Source: Anaspis maculata
Taxonomy: Eukaryota; Arthropoda; Insecta; Coleoptera; Scraptiidae
Direction of reading: 5' to 3'
DNA: 64,000 bases
Assembly (NCBI GenBank): GCA_949128115.1
Contig: OX421967.1
Location: 10,840,070-10,904,069 of the forward strand
Of the stretch, positions 36,443 to 48,004 are shown one piece after another. Position 1 is the first letter of the stretch; each line of letters begins with the position of its first letter. The notes below the pieces were generated by a model that had not been told where the DNA came from, ran no database searches, and saw nothing but the letters and a program-made list of their open reading frames with translations. The position numbers and the translations under genes were made by a program.

Positions 36443-36536
36443 CCGGGTGTTGCAAAAGCACAGTTTGGATCAAGTGGCGACACACGTTTTTACTTTCAGA
36501 GTTTACCACGATAAATCAAATTTCAAAAACACCCGG
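36443..36536. mobile_element. 94-bp TA-flanked MITE
   Basis: Seen: inverted termini CCGGGTGTT and its complement, extending imperfectly (GCAAAA / TTTGAAA), flanked by TA at 36441-36442 and 36537-36538. The CCGGGTG start is shared with 29092-30194. Confidence 0.65.
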
Positions 36537-37060
36537 TAGGTACTATTTCAGTTATAGTACGTCCAACCCCAGCGTCATTTTAGCTGGCTGGGAGCTTCAT
36601 CACGCGACGCATTTTGGAAGGAGAAATTCGGGAAATCACAGCTCATTAGAATCACACAAGTAGAATTAAACGTATTATAGCAGCTGCTCATAGGCTAATT
36701 GACGTTTATGACATTATATACTCGAGCTTTTTGTCAAAAAATAAAACTTATTAGGTCTTTCCTTCACGGTTTTTGGCATAGAATCGCGACATTTAGGCGG
36801 CGTTTTTGATAAAGATGTGTCTGTTGCAATACATTGTTGCTTATAATAATACTAACTTTGAAAATTTGAGACGTTTCACAGGTAGAGAATGGCGAGATTT
36901 CCAATAGGTAAAAAATTGTAGGTACCTAACGTTATTTTTGGCATATAATTATCACGTTCATGGCACAGAACTGAATCACTTTGGGGCAATCTTGGACGCA
37001 TAGCACAGGATCTTGGAATACGACGATTCGCCCATTCCTCCTGAGCCAAGTTTCTTCTGA

Positions 37061-38904
37061 TCACTGATTTGTATTACTGTTGGAATCATTTGTGGATTGG
37101 TCCTCCTCTGGTGCATTGTTAGATCTGGAGAAGAAAGTAATGAAAATTCAACGATAGATAAGTAGGTATAGGTTCAACCCTCGGTTCAACCGTTAAGGTT
37201 ACTTAAGTGAGAATTTACAGAGAGGTGCCGTGCCATGGTAACCTTTTGTCTCTGGCCGGTGGATGACGCCACGTCACAAGCAATTTTTGAAACCAGCTTC
37301 TCTTTGTGTACCTAATACTGGAAGAACTTTGTTCTGGTGTCCGTTCACACTTTATTTCTAAAAAATTCTTCGGGATGAAGCCACAGTTCTCACCTCACCG
37401 TGTGGGTCACAGCAAGCGAATAATGCCTATTCAGCGGTAGAAATGTCATCGGTGGCGGCTTATAATTTTTCGATCGGTTCAACGATCATAAATGCTCATT
37501 TTTTATTTTCATATTCATCATTTTGACTCCTAAGCAGCTTCAACTCAGACACAAAAGTCGTAGAACTGTCGCCGATAGCAAGGTTTAACCTTGTCGCATA
37601 TTAGTTCGGAGAGCTTGGACAGATGAAGAAAATCTCGAAGAAAATTCTTTTTGTTGTTTCGGCAATGCTTATCTACTTCGACGCAGCCATAATGGTAGGA
37701 GTCACCACAAGCTCCCTCGCACTGGAGCATGACTCCCCCAGTCTGACTTGCTCGACATTTGGCGCAGTTTGGTATTGTTTATTAAAAAAACTCACAAGCG
37801 AAAACATGCAGATTAAACCAACATATGAATAAACAGTTGAAATCAGTGTAAGAATAAAAACAAGAGAGGCTGGACAGGACACAAGTTCAAAATGAAGATA
37901 GAATGATATAGTCAGGGCGGTTCAGATTCAGCATATTTCACAAGATATTCTCTTTATCGCACAATGGGTCCGATCAAGAAACTTTTGTCCAAAACCCGAA
38001 AAATGTTGGTAAAATTCTAAAACTTGAAATCAACCTACCCAACGGAAAAATTATGTGAAAAATCTCTTTTGCAGTACTTTTTGAGAGAAGAAGCAGAACA
38101 ATCCCAGTAAAATTTAGAAATCGAAATAAATAAATGAATAAATACAAATACCATGAACAAGAAAATAAAGCCATCTTGAGAAACTAAAAAATCACGATCT
38201 CAAGTATAAAATATAAATAAACAAATTTATGCAGAACTAGGGCATGCACAAAATAGGTACAACTATGTAAAAACAAAAACTATTGATTTTGAGCAAAAGC
38301 TCTGAGTTTCATTGAACTGGCAATGAGTCGGTAAATCGAAATTGAGTTTTCCCTTGGCATATTTTCTTATGTTGTATGCCAGTCTTTGGAATTTTGCCAA
38401 CACAATTAACTAGAAATGCTTGAGGCTAAGGCTAACGGTTATAACAATGGCAAGAACCCGGGAGCCAGCCACATTGCAAGGGTCTGTATTTTTTCACATT
38501 CCTTAGCATACGACTAAGGTCACCTAGCGAGTACAAAATTCACCTTTCCGTCTCTCCCACCACCACTTTATGTAGGTATAAGTCTGTCTCACAGGGTGAC
38601 GGCGTCTTTTCTATAGAAATTTTGATAAATAGAAAGGTACCTACTCGATGTTAAACGAGCTTACGGGGAATCACAGATTTTCACGTAATACTAATAAGCA
38701 CCTGCAAGTACTGAAGTCTGTACCTATTCAATTATTATTATTATTTAACGTTGTAACTCACCTTTCAGTGGTTGCGTCGTTGGGCTCCGAAAAGAAAAAT
38801 TCTCCTTTGGCATGGTGGTTTTGTTGGTGACGTACTTTTTGGTTGTCTTGAACGATACACTTTCCACAGATTGGGCACATGTAGGGACCTAAAGGCACAG
38901 CCAT
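37061..38904 (-). CDS. Predicted small C2H2 zinc-finger gene, two exons
   Basis: Exon 1 (38762-38904) starts at an ATG and reads 47 codons to a strong donor (GAAAG then GTGAGT). It encodes one complete finger, CPICGK...RHQQNHH, which fits C-X2-C-X12-H-X3-H, then an acidic segment. A candidate last exon at 37061-37124, preceded by TTCTTCTCCAG, joins in the right phase and encodes a short Asn/Ser/Glu-rich tail ending at TGA. Together these make 68 residues. The exon 1 call is fairly good because finger, start and donor agree. The last exon is weaker, and further exons in the 1.6-kb intron are possible. I do not recognise a family; a nucleic-acid-binding role would be a guess from the finger alone. 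Confidence 0.45.
37545..37769 (-). pseudogene. PHD-finger-like remnant
   Basis: Seen: a frame with CAKC, then CEGAC, then SYHYGC, giving the first three metal-ligand pairs of a PHD finger (C-X2-C, C-X3-C, H-X2-C), followed by a basic/aromatic stretch to a TGA. Two stops lie just upstream in the same frame, and no acceptor site precedes CAKC. It lies inside the intron of the predicted C2H2 gene on the same strand. PHD fingers of this kind also occur in retrotransposon gag proteins. It may be a relic of such an element, or an exon with boundaries I cannot see. Confidence 0.35.
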
Positions 38905-39180
38905 TTCTATTTATCTGGATCACAGAACTATTTTATCCCTACATTTATACAAGTACCTAGCAAGGCATGCGAAAGAAGTTAAAATGTGGGAATAGGTAGA
39001 CAAATTTGGTTATGTTGTTGTATGATCAACAGCAAGTGTGCGTAATGACTAAATGGCTTACACCGCTATGGGAACCCGTACGGGCTTTGTACAAGTATTC
39101 CACTAATTTCAGGTAGAAATTTCGAAAATCGCGCAAACAGCCCAGTCACCGATTAGTTCTGGTCTGCGCTAGGTCTGCTG

Positions 39181-39396
39181 GTATAATCCCGTTCACTTAT
39201 TATTTTCAGTAGAATGACTTTTTGAAGCAAAAATAAAATGACAAGCTGGAGCGCTGGGAGAATCCGGCTAATGGCCGCTCATAGTTTCGTTCCAAGACTT
39301 TGCAGGTTCTCCCCCAGCCTATCATTTATTTTTACACCAAAAAGTCATTCTATTGAAAATAAAAAGTCGAGTAAAAAGTGAACGAGAGTTATAGTC
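39181..39396. mobile_element. MITE with long inverted repeats (about 216 bp)
   Basis: Seen: arms sharing CGTTCACTT, TAGAATGACTTTTTG and GCTGGG in inverted order around a centre near 39275. Ends are imperfect (GGTATAATCC / GGACTATAAC) and no certain target duplication is seen. Confidence 0.6.
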
Positions 39397-39404
39397 CGGC
39401 TGCT

Positions 39405-41495
39405 AGTTGAAAGTACCTTGCATTTTTTTATGAGAAGATGCCACTTGGTGGAAATGTTCTTTGCATCGTACTCTTCCGATTCAGAAAGGTAGCCATCAGC
39501 GCCATCCATGCTGGCGGCGTATACAGGGTGATACAGAAAAAAAAGGTAGAAAAATTATATTTAATAACCCGAAACATGTGGAGACGTGTAACTCACCACA
39601 TACATCAACTATCTTACGCTTATGAAGTCACAGAAAACTGTTCTTGATTACCTTGAACCGTCATTGAAATGTGGGGGAAAACCAGAAAAAAAAACAAGAA
39701 CACTCTTTTTTCCATAAATAAGTAATTCTTCGAGATATATACACAATACTTGATATTTCTACAAAAAGTGATGTTAGAAATGATATGAGCTGAGTAGCCA
39801 ATTTCTAAGCCAACTATTTCCAGAAAGACGATTGTCAAGTTTTTTTTTCCTCTTGAGCACCATCTTGAAAATGCCTTGTGAGGCATCGTTAAAAAAGTGA
39901 TTGGTTATCATAATAATGGTAACATGCAATCATTGCATCGCAAAAAGAACCTCCTCATCATAATTTAATGACCTCTTCAGCGGGATAGAATTGTCACTCA
40001 CGTATTTTTTGGCTCTTCAAAGCTTTAGTGCTCATGATGGCATTTGCAACATCTGGAATGGTGAAATATGTTACGCATTATGAACCTTGATGTACTTTGA
40101 GGTAGCCTACCAAGTTTCACCATCTTCAATTGAGAGGTTTGTTCTTAAAAGCTGTTTGAACAAAATTTGTGTCGTTTTTTTATGAAAAATACAAAATATT
40201 GGGTCTCTCACCCTTACTTGATCCCTTACTGAGGATAGCCTGAAACCGAAAGTCTCCGAATTTTTCATAATAATGGTTCAGTGGAAAGTGCTCTTCAATG
40301 TTCAGTTGTCAAAAATTGCATAGTTGCATTCAGATTCCAGATAGAGAGCGACAAAGAAGTTCATGCAGTAAAAAAAGACATAAATTACAGTCGAGAAAAA
40401 ACTAGTCCAGAGCTAGACTGAGAGCTGTCTTTTTAGACTTTTTAGCTAAAGAAGTTGGCTGGCTAGCAGCATGGCGGCAAAACTTTTTGAATTTTGTCCA
40501 TCCAATCAGAATTCTGCTGCAAAGAAAGCTGCCGCATTTGATGCTCAATGTAAGGCTAGCATTAGGCAGCCATTTTTGTTCCCGCGACCTATACATTTCA
40601 TAACCTGGTCATGGGGCTGGTTATTGTTATGGTGGGAGAACAAATTGTGGCGGCAACAGATTTGAATTTGAAAGAAGCAGCGGTCCAGAATTTCCAATAA
40701 ACGTCAACGTACTTAACCTAACCCCAAAAACTTGACTTGACGACGAGGGAAAAAGAATCGAAGACGATGGACTCCTCTGCGATGGACCCACAAGAACATC
40801 GGGTAATCCAGATGTCCGATGGCCGCCTATGGTTAACCCCTATGATTCAAGTTTTGAACGGATTCTACAGAGTGTTTCCAATAAGCTGGTGTTACAAACT
40901 TCAAGGGGGATTCCCTTTGCGTAAAAGTGCCATTTACGCCGTTTTTCAATTGAAGTTTCGCTTTACCAAGATAAGATACCTATTACCCTTTAAACTTGGA
41001 GTTTTTAAATTGTTTTTTAGCCGTAACTTTTGAACCGTTGTTCAAATTTGAACTTGAGTTAACTGAAATAAGCCCCCATCGACCAACAGTGAAATATTTT
41101 ATCAAAAATTATCAGGGGCGTATAGATAATATAGGAGGTGCTACCACTTTCTCTCCCCTACCTACTTTTCACCTCTTTATTATTATTATTTTTTTGGAAT
41201 CCGCGTTCAATGAAAGAAGAAGTTATTCTTGCAAAATTTTGATTGTAGGCTTAGTTTTCGAGATATTTGCATTTGAATTCTTGAGAAATATGTCGAAAAT
41301 ACCATGCATTTTCTAGAGAATAAAAATTAGAATCCAAAAAGAATCATGATTTCTCCATTGAAACAGATTTGTTAGGGGTTTTAAATTAGGATACCAATAT
41401 TTCAGATAAAAAACAAGAAGTTTCCAGGAAATTAAATTTTCATTCCCTTGCCGGTTCACCGCCAAAGTACAGCAGAATTTTCTCCGTCAATTAAA
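39405..41495. other. Intergenic, weak open frames only
   Basis: A half-element start (TATACAGGGTGATACAG) lies at 39520. Open frames at 40471 and 40737 begin with ATG but have no recognised domain. No gene is called. Confidence 0.4.
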
Positions 41496-41499
41496 TTCA

Positions 41500-42089
41500 C
41501 TGGGTGCTTTCCACCTAGACGGTACAAATACCATCAGACGGCACATGTTCCATAGTGTGGCACAAAATTTTAGGTGATCCAATGAACGGCGCAGAACCGA
41601 GTAGAAACACGTAGATGAAAAGCACCGTTTGGAATCCGCACATGCGTAAATGACAGGTGTACCAAACTTGGGGCTAGGTGGAAAGCACGCACTGTTTCCC
41701 CGCCAAATGCTGATAACCAAAGTTATAGCCGCAACGTTTTAGCGAGGAATGTCAGATGTAAAAGAAATGACAGTATCAGTCAATCTAATGTCAACCGCTA
41801 ATAACCAACCGGTTACAAAAAGTTATTCGCTCGAAAAAGACTTCTGTCGTTTCATCCATGCATCCATGTTTTATTTCATTTCTCTGCAGAGATTACGTAC
41901 GATCGATTACGATTTTACCGGATTTTACGCTGCCATTTCTTCATTTCTGAATGACATATGTCATCTGTCGCCTCCAGACCAGAGAGGTCGCGTCGGTCAA
42001 CGATGCCGGTGCTTTTCATCTAGGTGTACCAAATCGTGGAACATGTTCCGTCTGGTGGTATTTGTACCGTCTAGGTGGAAAGCACCCAG
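41500..42089. mobile_element. Inverted-repeat element beside the first zinc-finger gene
   Basis: Seen: termini CTGGGTGCTTTCCACCTAGA in inverted orientation, near-identical for about 60 bp (GACGGTACAAATACCA, ACATGTTCCA). A third copy of the inner GCTAGGTGGAAAGCAC word lies at about 41672. CA dinucleotides flank both ends and may be a 2-bp target duplication. No transposase is seen. Confidence 0.7.
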
Positions 42090-42247
42090 CACCTACTGTT
42101 GCCGTAAATAATCCGTGCCGTAAATACTCGCATCATCGATTTTTTCGGCGCTATGAGCACTCGGCAGTTCGGCACTACGAACATGATGGATTTGTCGGTG
42201 CTACGAGCTTTCGGTGCTGTGAACATTCGGCAGTATGGGTGTTCCAA

Positions 42248-43862
42248 TAATGGCTGTCGTTCCGTTGTGGTGGTAGTGGTCATCAAGCCACCATAAATGA
42301 TGCCACTTTATCAAGCATCCAGTATCTACAGTGCTGTTACGTTTCTTTATTTAAAATTTGCACTAATCAAAGTCATCCAAATACGTATACCTACCTACCT
42401 ACGTTCTCATACCAAGGTACTACCCAGGGCTGCAGCCAATCAGACGCAATTTTATACGTATGTACGTACTTAGTTGAAATCCAATGAAAATGTCTAAAAA
42501 ATGGCTATTCCAGATCCTCGGTCATGAAGGAGACGCATCGGTGTCATCAATGTTCATATGAATTTGAACTTGAGTTTCAACTGGAACACCACGTTCAAAG
42601 GGCACATAAAAATGCTTACGCGGCAGAATTGTTCCATGCCATCGTAGAACCCGAGCAGTTTTCGTGCATTTGCTGCAAATTCAAAGGTTATCACAATGGG
42701 GATTTGTGCGAACACTGCAGACACATACACCACGGCAGGATCGACGACCACATTAAACGAAACTCAATTTGCAATGAAGAATGTCATAAATTCCTTTGCG
42801 ACTATTGCCGATTCGGATCCGATTCCGCTTTGCTTCTGGTGAAACACGCGAATCATTCCCATCAATTATTGTCAGTCCTTGCGACGTCACAGCAAGACAC
42901 TGCAGTTGACCTTGGTGAAGACCGAGGTAAAGACTTTCCACGCACTGATGATTTCAAAAGATCCAAGGGAGAGAAGGATTTGAAAAAGCGCATGATAGCT
43001 CATGCCGCCCATAAAGAGATTAAATGGCTCAATTGTCCCAAGTGTTCCTATAAAGGTGAAAGGAAAACAAATTTGAAAAGGCACATGATGATGCACATCG
43101 CCGCTGAAGACATTGTTTGGTTGCAATGTGCCAAGTGTTCATTTAAGGCCAAACGTTGTAGGAATTTGAAACAGCACATGCTGAAACATGCGGCCGCTGA
43201 GGACATCGTTTGGTTTCAATGTGCCAAGTGTCCATTTAAAGCGAAGTATTATGGGAATTTGAAACAGCACATGTTGAAACATGCGGCCGCTGAAGACGTC
43301 GATTGGTTTCAATGTGTGAAATGTCCGTTCAAATCCAGACACAAGGCCTCTTTGAAGAAGCACATGTTGAAACATGCGGCCGCTGAAGACATCGTTTGGT
43401 TTCAATGTGCCGAGTGTCCATTTAAATCGAAGTATTATAGGAATTTGAAACTACACATGTTGAAACATGCGGCCGCTGAAGACGTCGATTGGTTTCAATG
43501 CGTGAAGTGTCCGTTTAAAACCACACAAAAGGCCTGTTTGAAAAAGCACATGCGGAAACATGCTGCCGCTGAAGATATCGTTTGGTTTCAATGTGCGAAC
43601 TGTTCATTTAAAACCAGATACAAGTGCGTTTTGAAAAGGCACATGTTGAAACATGCTGCTCCCGAAGACTTTGTTTGGTTTAATTGTGCGAAGTGTTCGT
43701 TTAAAAGCAAACAGAAATCAAATTTGAAGCAGCACATGAGACATGTTCATTTGGATTAAGCAATCAGTGTGATTCAATTCAATTCAATTCATTATCTTTA
43801 AGAAAATACATTCTTATAACAAGGGATTAAGCAATCAGTGTGATTCTTGGTGTGATCAAGTG
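42248..43862 (+). repeat. Segmental duplication unit carrying zinc-finger gene 1
   Basis: Seen: homologous to 51787-53325 in inverted orientation. Similarity covers about 275 bp of 5' flank (ATCAAGCC, CACTTTATCAAGCATCCAGT), the whole reading frame and a short 3' flank ending GTGATCAAGTGAGCGGTCAG. Confidence 0.85.
42524..43759 (+). CDS. C2H2 zinc-finger protein with an eight-finger array, copy 1
   Basis: An uninterrupted 411-residue frame. Three finger-like units occupy the N-terminal third: CHQC...HHVQRAH at residues 7-28, a CICC...CRHIH variant, and CDYC...HANHSH. After an acidic/basic spacer come eight tandem fingers from about residue 168, each C-X2-C-X12-H-X3/4-H, in a 31-residue repeat. 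The usual TGEKP linker is replaced by AAAEDIVWFQ. A likely nuclear DNA-binding protein by family knowledge; the target is unknown. I chose the ATG at 42524 because the duplicate uses the same start; an acceptor-like TATTCCAG just upstream hints at a non-coding 5' exon. Against copy 2 (51812-53053), linkers are almost identical but the residues before the first His of several fingers differ (for example SRHKASLKK versus AKYHGNLKQ). No stop or frameshift interrupts it. Confidence 0.85.
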   Translation: MKETHRCHQCSYEFELEFQLEHHVQRAHKNAYAAELFHAIVEPEQFSCICCKFKGYHNGDLCEHCRHIHHGRIDDHIKRNSICNEECHKFLCDYCRFGSDSALLLVKHANHSHQLLSVLATSQQDTAVDLGEDRGKDFPRTDDFKRSKGEKDLKKRMIAHAAHKEIKWLNCPKCSYKGERKTNLKRHMMMHIAAEDIVWLQCAKCSFKAKRCRNLKQHMLKHAAAEDIVWFQCAKCPFKAKYYGNLKQHMLKHAAAEDVDWFQCVKCPFKSRHKASLKKHMLKHAAAEDIVWFQCAECPFKSKYYRNLKLHMLKHAAAEDVDWFQCVKCPFKTTQKACLKKHMRKHAAAEDIVWFQCANCSFKTRYKCVLKRHMLKHAAPEDFVWFNCAKCSFKSKQKSNLKQHMRHVHLD

Positions 43863-43869
43863 AGCGGTC

Positions 43870-45098
43870 AGGGTGCATGTTTAATTTTGAAATGTGTGAC
43901 GGGAAAGGTTCCATCACGCTGTTTTGCTTTAGGGATGTTCCCATACACTGTCGCACGTCGCACGCGAGGCGCAAGGGCAAGGGCGCATGCTCAGATCACC
44001 CACCTGACCGCGGTTATCTGGGATGCGCCGACTGCCGACTGTCAAAAATCCTCTGACAAATGACAAGAGTGAAGTTCAGTTTGCGCCTATTTCAGTAGAT
44101 GGCGCTTGTGTGGACAAAAACGTATCGCGACTCGCGAGTTACTGAAACAACCACCGAACGCACAATGCTTGTTTGCTCCCACACGAGCCTTCGATTTCTT
44201 GCATTCTAACATGTTCTAACTTTCCTTGCCACTTTATCGCTAAACCACTAACCTAACTTCCTCTTATTAAATGTGTTTGACGTTTTTGTCCGAGGATTTC
44301 GCCGTCATCTGTCGAGCTGCGGCTGCCGTCTGTCAAAAAACCGGCGCAAGCTTCCCTCACATGAAGAGGGCCGGGAACTACCCTATTAGTCGAGGGATAC
44401 GGAGAAAGGCACCATGACAGGTTTTCAACCAATCATCAAACAATGGAATAGATCGTATCACACATTTCAAAATTAAATGAAAATAGGCAACTAGGTACCC
44501 CATTATATCCAAACCCCAAGCAAAATTTTCCCCATTTAACCGGCGCACCCAGCGGGTTCACGAGTTGATATCGCGGTGGCATAGATAGGTGTATCAACGA
44601 TACGTAATAATTTTCAAGGTAATCTACGTTTCCCGAAAAGTTTCTGCGCATACCTGTGAAAGTAGGACGTTGCCATATCTATATCACGACAATAAGTTGA
44701 CAACACTGTAATACGGTGTGCGTGTGTAATGTCACGCAAATTTCAGCTGACAGCACTTGACGTCGATTTGACGTTTCGACAGATCTAACCAAATAACGCT
44801 CTTGTTTCGTCGATCGCCTTGCAGCTCGTTGTGTTTCGTATCACCTGAATCTTTTCTGCGTCTTTCTGCCATACGGCACGTAACATTTCATTCTGAACAA
44901 TATTGAATGTTGAATGGTTAGGAGGTTATGTTTGTTGTTTGTTTACATTTCGATTATTGATTGACAGTTGCCATTGACAGTGACACTTCGTGCGTCAAAA
45001 TTGAAATTACCGCGCTCTGCAGGTATGCGTTCTCATGTATGCGCTGAAGTGATGTACGTGATGGTAAACGTGGATTGTAAAAATTATGTAAACAAATG
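43870..45098. other. CpG-richer intergenic region
   Basis: Seen: dense CG words (CGCACGTCGCACGCGAGGCG near 43951) and several TTGACGTTT/TTGACAGT words between 44700 and 45000. This composition recalls promoter regions, but no start, exon or product is supported. Confidence 0.3.
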
Positions 45099-45103
45099 AC
45101 TTA

Positions 45104-45559
45104 AGCCGCATCCACATAGGATTAGTGCAGTGGCAACGGTATGGTAGAAAAGCTAAACTATAGGTTCAACTATTGAGCGTTCACATAGACTTACGGTAAG
45201 AAACGAGTGGCAGTGGGAGTGCAGTTGGGATGGCAGAAGTTTGAAGTTTTCTGGCATTCTGCACTGCCCTTGCCAATTTTCTTGCCATCGCCAATCACAA
45301 TTCACGATTCCGTTGCTAAGTTATTATTGCGGCGTGATGACTTGACTGATGATGCGAAAACTGCTGCTGTGAGATGCGAATGCCAAATTTCAGACATTAC
45401 AAGAAAGAGCCGTTTGACGCTTGCTACGTCAGGTCGGCAGCTGACGTGTCAAGTTGCTAGTTCCGCACTAATTCTATGTGAACGCTCGTGGTAAGATTGG
45501 TTTATTACCCACGCAGTTCTCCTGCAGTCCAACTGCACTAATCCTATGTGGATGCGGCT
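45104..45559. mobile_element. Harbinger-type MITE (456 bp)
   Basis: Seen: perfect inverted termini AGCCGCATCCACATAGGATT with TTA on both sides (45101-45103, 45560-45562), the 3-bp target of PIF/Harbinger. Further in, TAGTGCAG and its complement extend the arms. It lies at the very edge of the protease segmental duplication (copy 1). Confidence 0.85.
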
Positions 45560-46027
45560 TTACATGTCTAACAAATATCAACCAAGCGTTATTATGAAAT
45601 ACGAGTACGACAGTGTAAGACTAGCTTTGAAATAATCGAGTTGTAAGAAAGTTATTTGTCACTTGTCAAATGTGACGTAATCTTGAATATGGGTAGTGGT
45701 GCTCCATCTTTATACAAGCATTATGGAAGATTTGCATTCAAGTGGGGAAATCCGCCCGTCATGTCATTTGGATTTTATATACCTATTTAGGTTGAGGTAC
45801 TACAATTAATACTACACCTATTCGGTAAATACGAGAGAGAGAGAGACTTATACAGAGAACTGTGTGAGAAAAGAGACACAAAGTGACTTGCGCCCGCATC
45901 TGAACGACCATCTAGGGAAATTCAGCATGAGGTTTGCACGCCTGGTATTTCCTGTATCTGTCATTTTTGACGGAGCATGTGGATTAAGACTTTGACTGCC
46001 GTCATTTGGACGTTTTTGGTGGTGCCA

Positions 46028-46086
46028 ATCGCTTCTCGGCCTAATGGCTAAGAACATAGTATCTGTTCTTATCAGCTTAGTATCAT
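46028..46086 (+). pseudogene. U2 snRNA fragment
   Basis: Seen: ATCGCTTCTCGGCC, then GGCTAAGA, then TAGTATCTGTTCTTATCAG, in the order of the highly conserved 5' part of U2 spliceosomal RNA, including the branch-point-recognition GTAGTA region in altered form. About eight bases between GGCTAAGA and TAGTATC are missing, and the sequence loses similarity after about 60 bp. No promoter element is recognised. I read it as a truncated pseudogene or a snRNA-derived SINE head within the extra segment of duplication copy 1. Confidence 0.8.
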
Positions 46087-46589
46087 TCCCACCTATTATA
46101 GATGTATTCCGAGTCAACCTGATGGAAGAAGCTTATTTGCATCCTGTTACCAACAGCAACTCTTCGAGAGCCTAGAAAACTACGACTGTGACCTTATAAA
46201 TGCTCTAAAAAGGTGACAGTAGCCGAAGATAGGCCGACCTGTAAGAATTTGTCACACTATCGCGGGCGGCAACACTTGAAGGAACTGGGGAACTTCTCTG
46301 AAGGTAAAGTTTACAGGGAACCTATGAAATGATAAATCGCTCCCAAAAACTCGACGATTTCTGCAAAAAGTCACACAGCAAAAGTATACAATTTATCTTG
46401 TTTATTTATTCCACCCAACTTGACCTCAACCTTCCTGCCAGTATCTGTACTGTACACTTGTCACTTTGACTTTGATTTTTCACCATTTCACCTGCACCGT
46501 TACCATGGCAGTCATGGCACCGAGTCATGTAAAATGCTGGACATCAATTAGTTGTAATATCAGAAGTGATAGCTTCCATCCAGTCTAAA

Positions 46590-47657
46590 GCTAACTTTAC
46601 ATTTGGCAATTTTACTGCAACTGTTGCATGCAACGGTTGACTGCAACAATTGCGCGTAACAAAGTTGCACGTACGATTTTGTAACGCTTTACATTACGCA
46701 ACAAATCTGTGCAATTTTTTTAAAGAAAAACAATTGGAAATTTGGAAAGTCAAAAGTCATACACGGTAGAACAATGCATGTGGTGCAGTTTTTTTTTGAG
46801 AGTTTCTTGTTTTGCACAATTACCATTAACCATGAATAGAAATACGAAAAGAGCGCAAAAGGTACTCATTCGAAGTCACCAAAAAACTGCCGCCGGTGCT
46901 ACCGGTTTTTGGCGAAAAACACTGTCGCCCGAAAAGGTGGTGGGTGGAGTCGTGGCTTGATAGGAGGTCCTCTGAAGAAACCCTGCATTTTATGCAGAAC
47001 AAGATGGCCCAAGAAGATATGAGTTCTTAAAAATTTCCTGTGAATAGAGGAAATTCCAAACTGTCTTTATTGTGTCTGATAATAAGAGTGCTTTTTTTTT
47101 GTTGAACGTGATTCGGCCTTGTGCTATTCTTTGCTCAATGTCCCTCCTTCTTGGGACATCTACTTGTGGATCCTAAGTCAAATCACTCAGGATTTGACTG
47201 CCCAAATAACAAATTTGCGACTTTCTCTCTCTTCGTTTCCAATCTGTATTTTCGTGTCTTCTATTTCTGTATTTTATCCCTGTCATTCCGAGGATTTCCC
47301 TCATTTCACATTATCAAAGGCTTTTTCTAAACCCACAGAACTTATGAAGATCTTATCATCTTGTTTTCTCTACTAGAACTCGTGAAGCTAAAATGGCCAC
47401 ACGTGTTCCCCTATTTCGTCTGAGCCCGAATTGATCCTCTCCTAGTATTTTCTCAGCCCGTTTCCATTCTTCTTTGCACACCAAACAACAAATCAAACTA
47501 AAAATACCCGAATCTAGTGACAAATTGCAAGTTGCACGCAACAAAACTACAGCATATTCACAGTTGCATGCAATTTTGTTTTAGACTAGGCAATTCTGTT
47601 GCGAGCAACAGTTGCATGCAACGATTGCACGCAATTGTTGCTCAATGTAAAGTTGGC
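46590..47657. mobile_element. TIR element (1068 bp) inserted in exon 7 of the protease pseudogene
   Basis: Seen: termini GCTAACTTTACATT and (reverse complement) GCCAACTTTACATT, with subterminal GCAACTGTTGCATGCAAC in both arms. TAAA lies on each side (46586-46589, 47658-47661). The intact paralogue reads CAGTCTAAATACTT across this point, giving the empty site with one base difference. The family is not certain. It carries a LINE fragment inside. Confidence 0.85.
47300..47545 (-). pseudogene. Non-LTR reverse transcriptase fragment nested in the 1068-bp element
   Basis: Seen: WKRAEKILGEDQFGLRRNRG in one frame and, after a frame change, VGLEKAFDNV. These are consecutive reverse transcriptase blocks (the QFGFRxxRGT block and the first catalytic-Asp block, here with Gly for the expected Asp). 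It is frameshifted and short, so a dead fragment. Confidence 0.7.
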
Positions 47658-48004
47658 TAAAATACTTTTCAACTCTTGCATAAACGTCAGGATGGTTTAC
47701 ATCTCCATGGGCGCATCCTGGCGTGGTCAAGTACGAAGTGATTCCAACTTGTACGCCATCAACTAAAGCAGCTACTGTTCCAGAGTCTTATATTTATTAT
47801 TATAAATTATTATTATTAATATATATCTGATATTTCAATACTGAACCTTTCCGTTGTTGCAAAAATGTAAGGTGTAGAGAGTGAAAATGTAATTTATGAA
47901 ATTGTCAAGTGTAAAAATGCAAAGTGTAGAAGTGTTAAGTTCAAAAGTTTAAAAAGTGAAAGTGTAAAGTCCAAAGTGCAAACGTCAGTGCTGCCCCAGC
48001 CAAT

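Noticed and set aside
40471..40551. Possible exon MAAKLFEFCPSNQ... with a GTAAGG donor
   Set aside because: Protein-like start but no partner exon, no known family and no repeat of the pattern nearby; too weak to call.
40737..41033. Plus-strand frame of 98 codons with DPQEHRVIQMSDGRLW
   Set aside because: No recognisable domain or splice partners.
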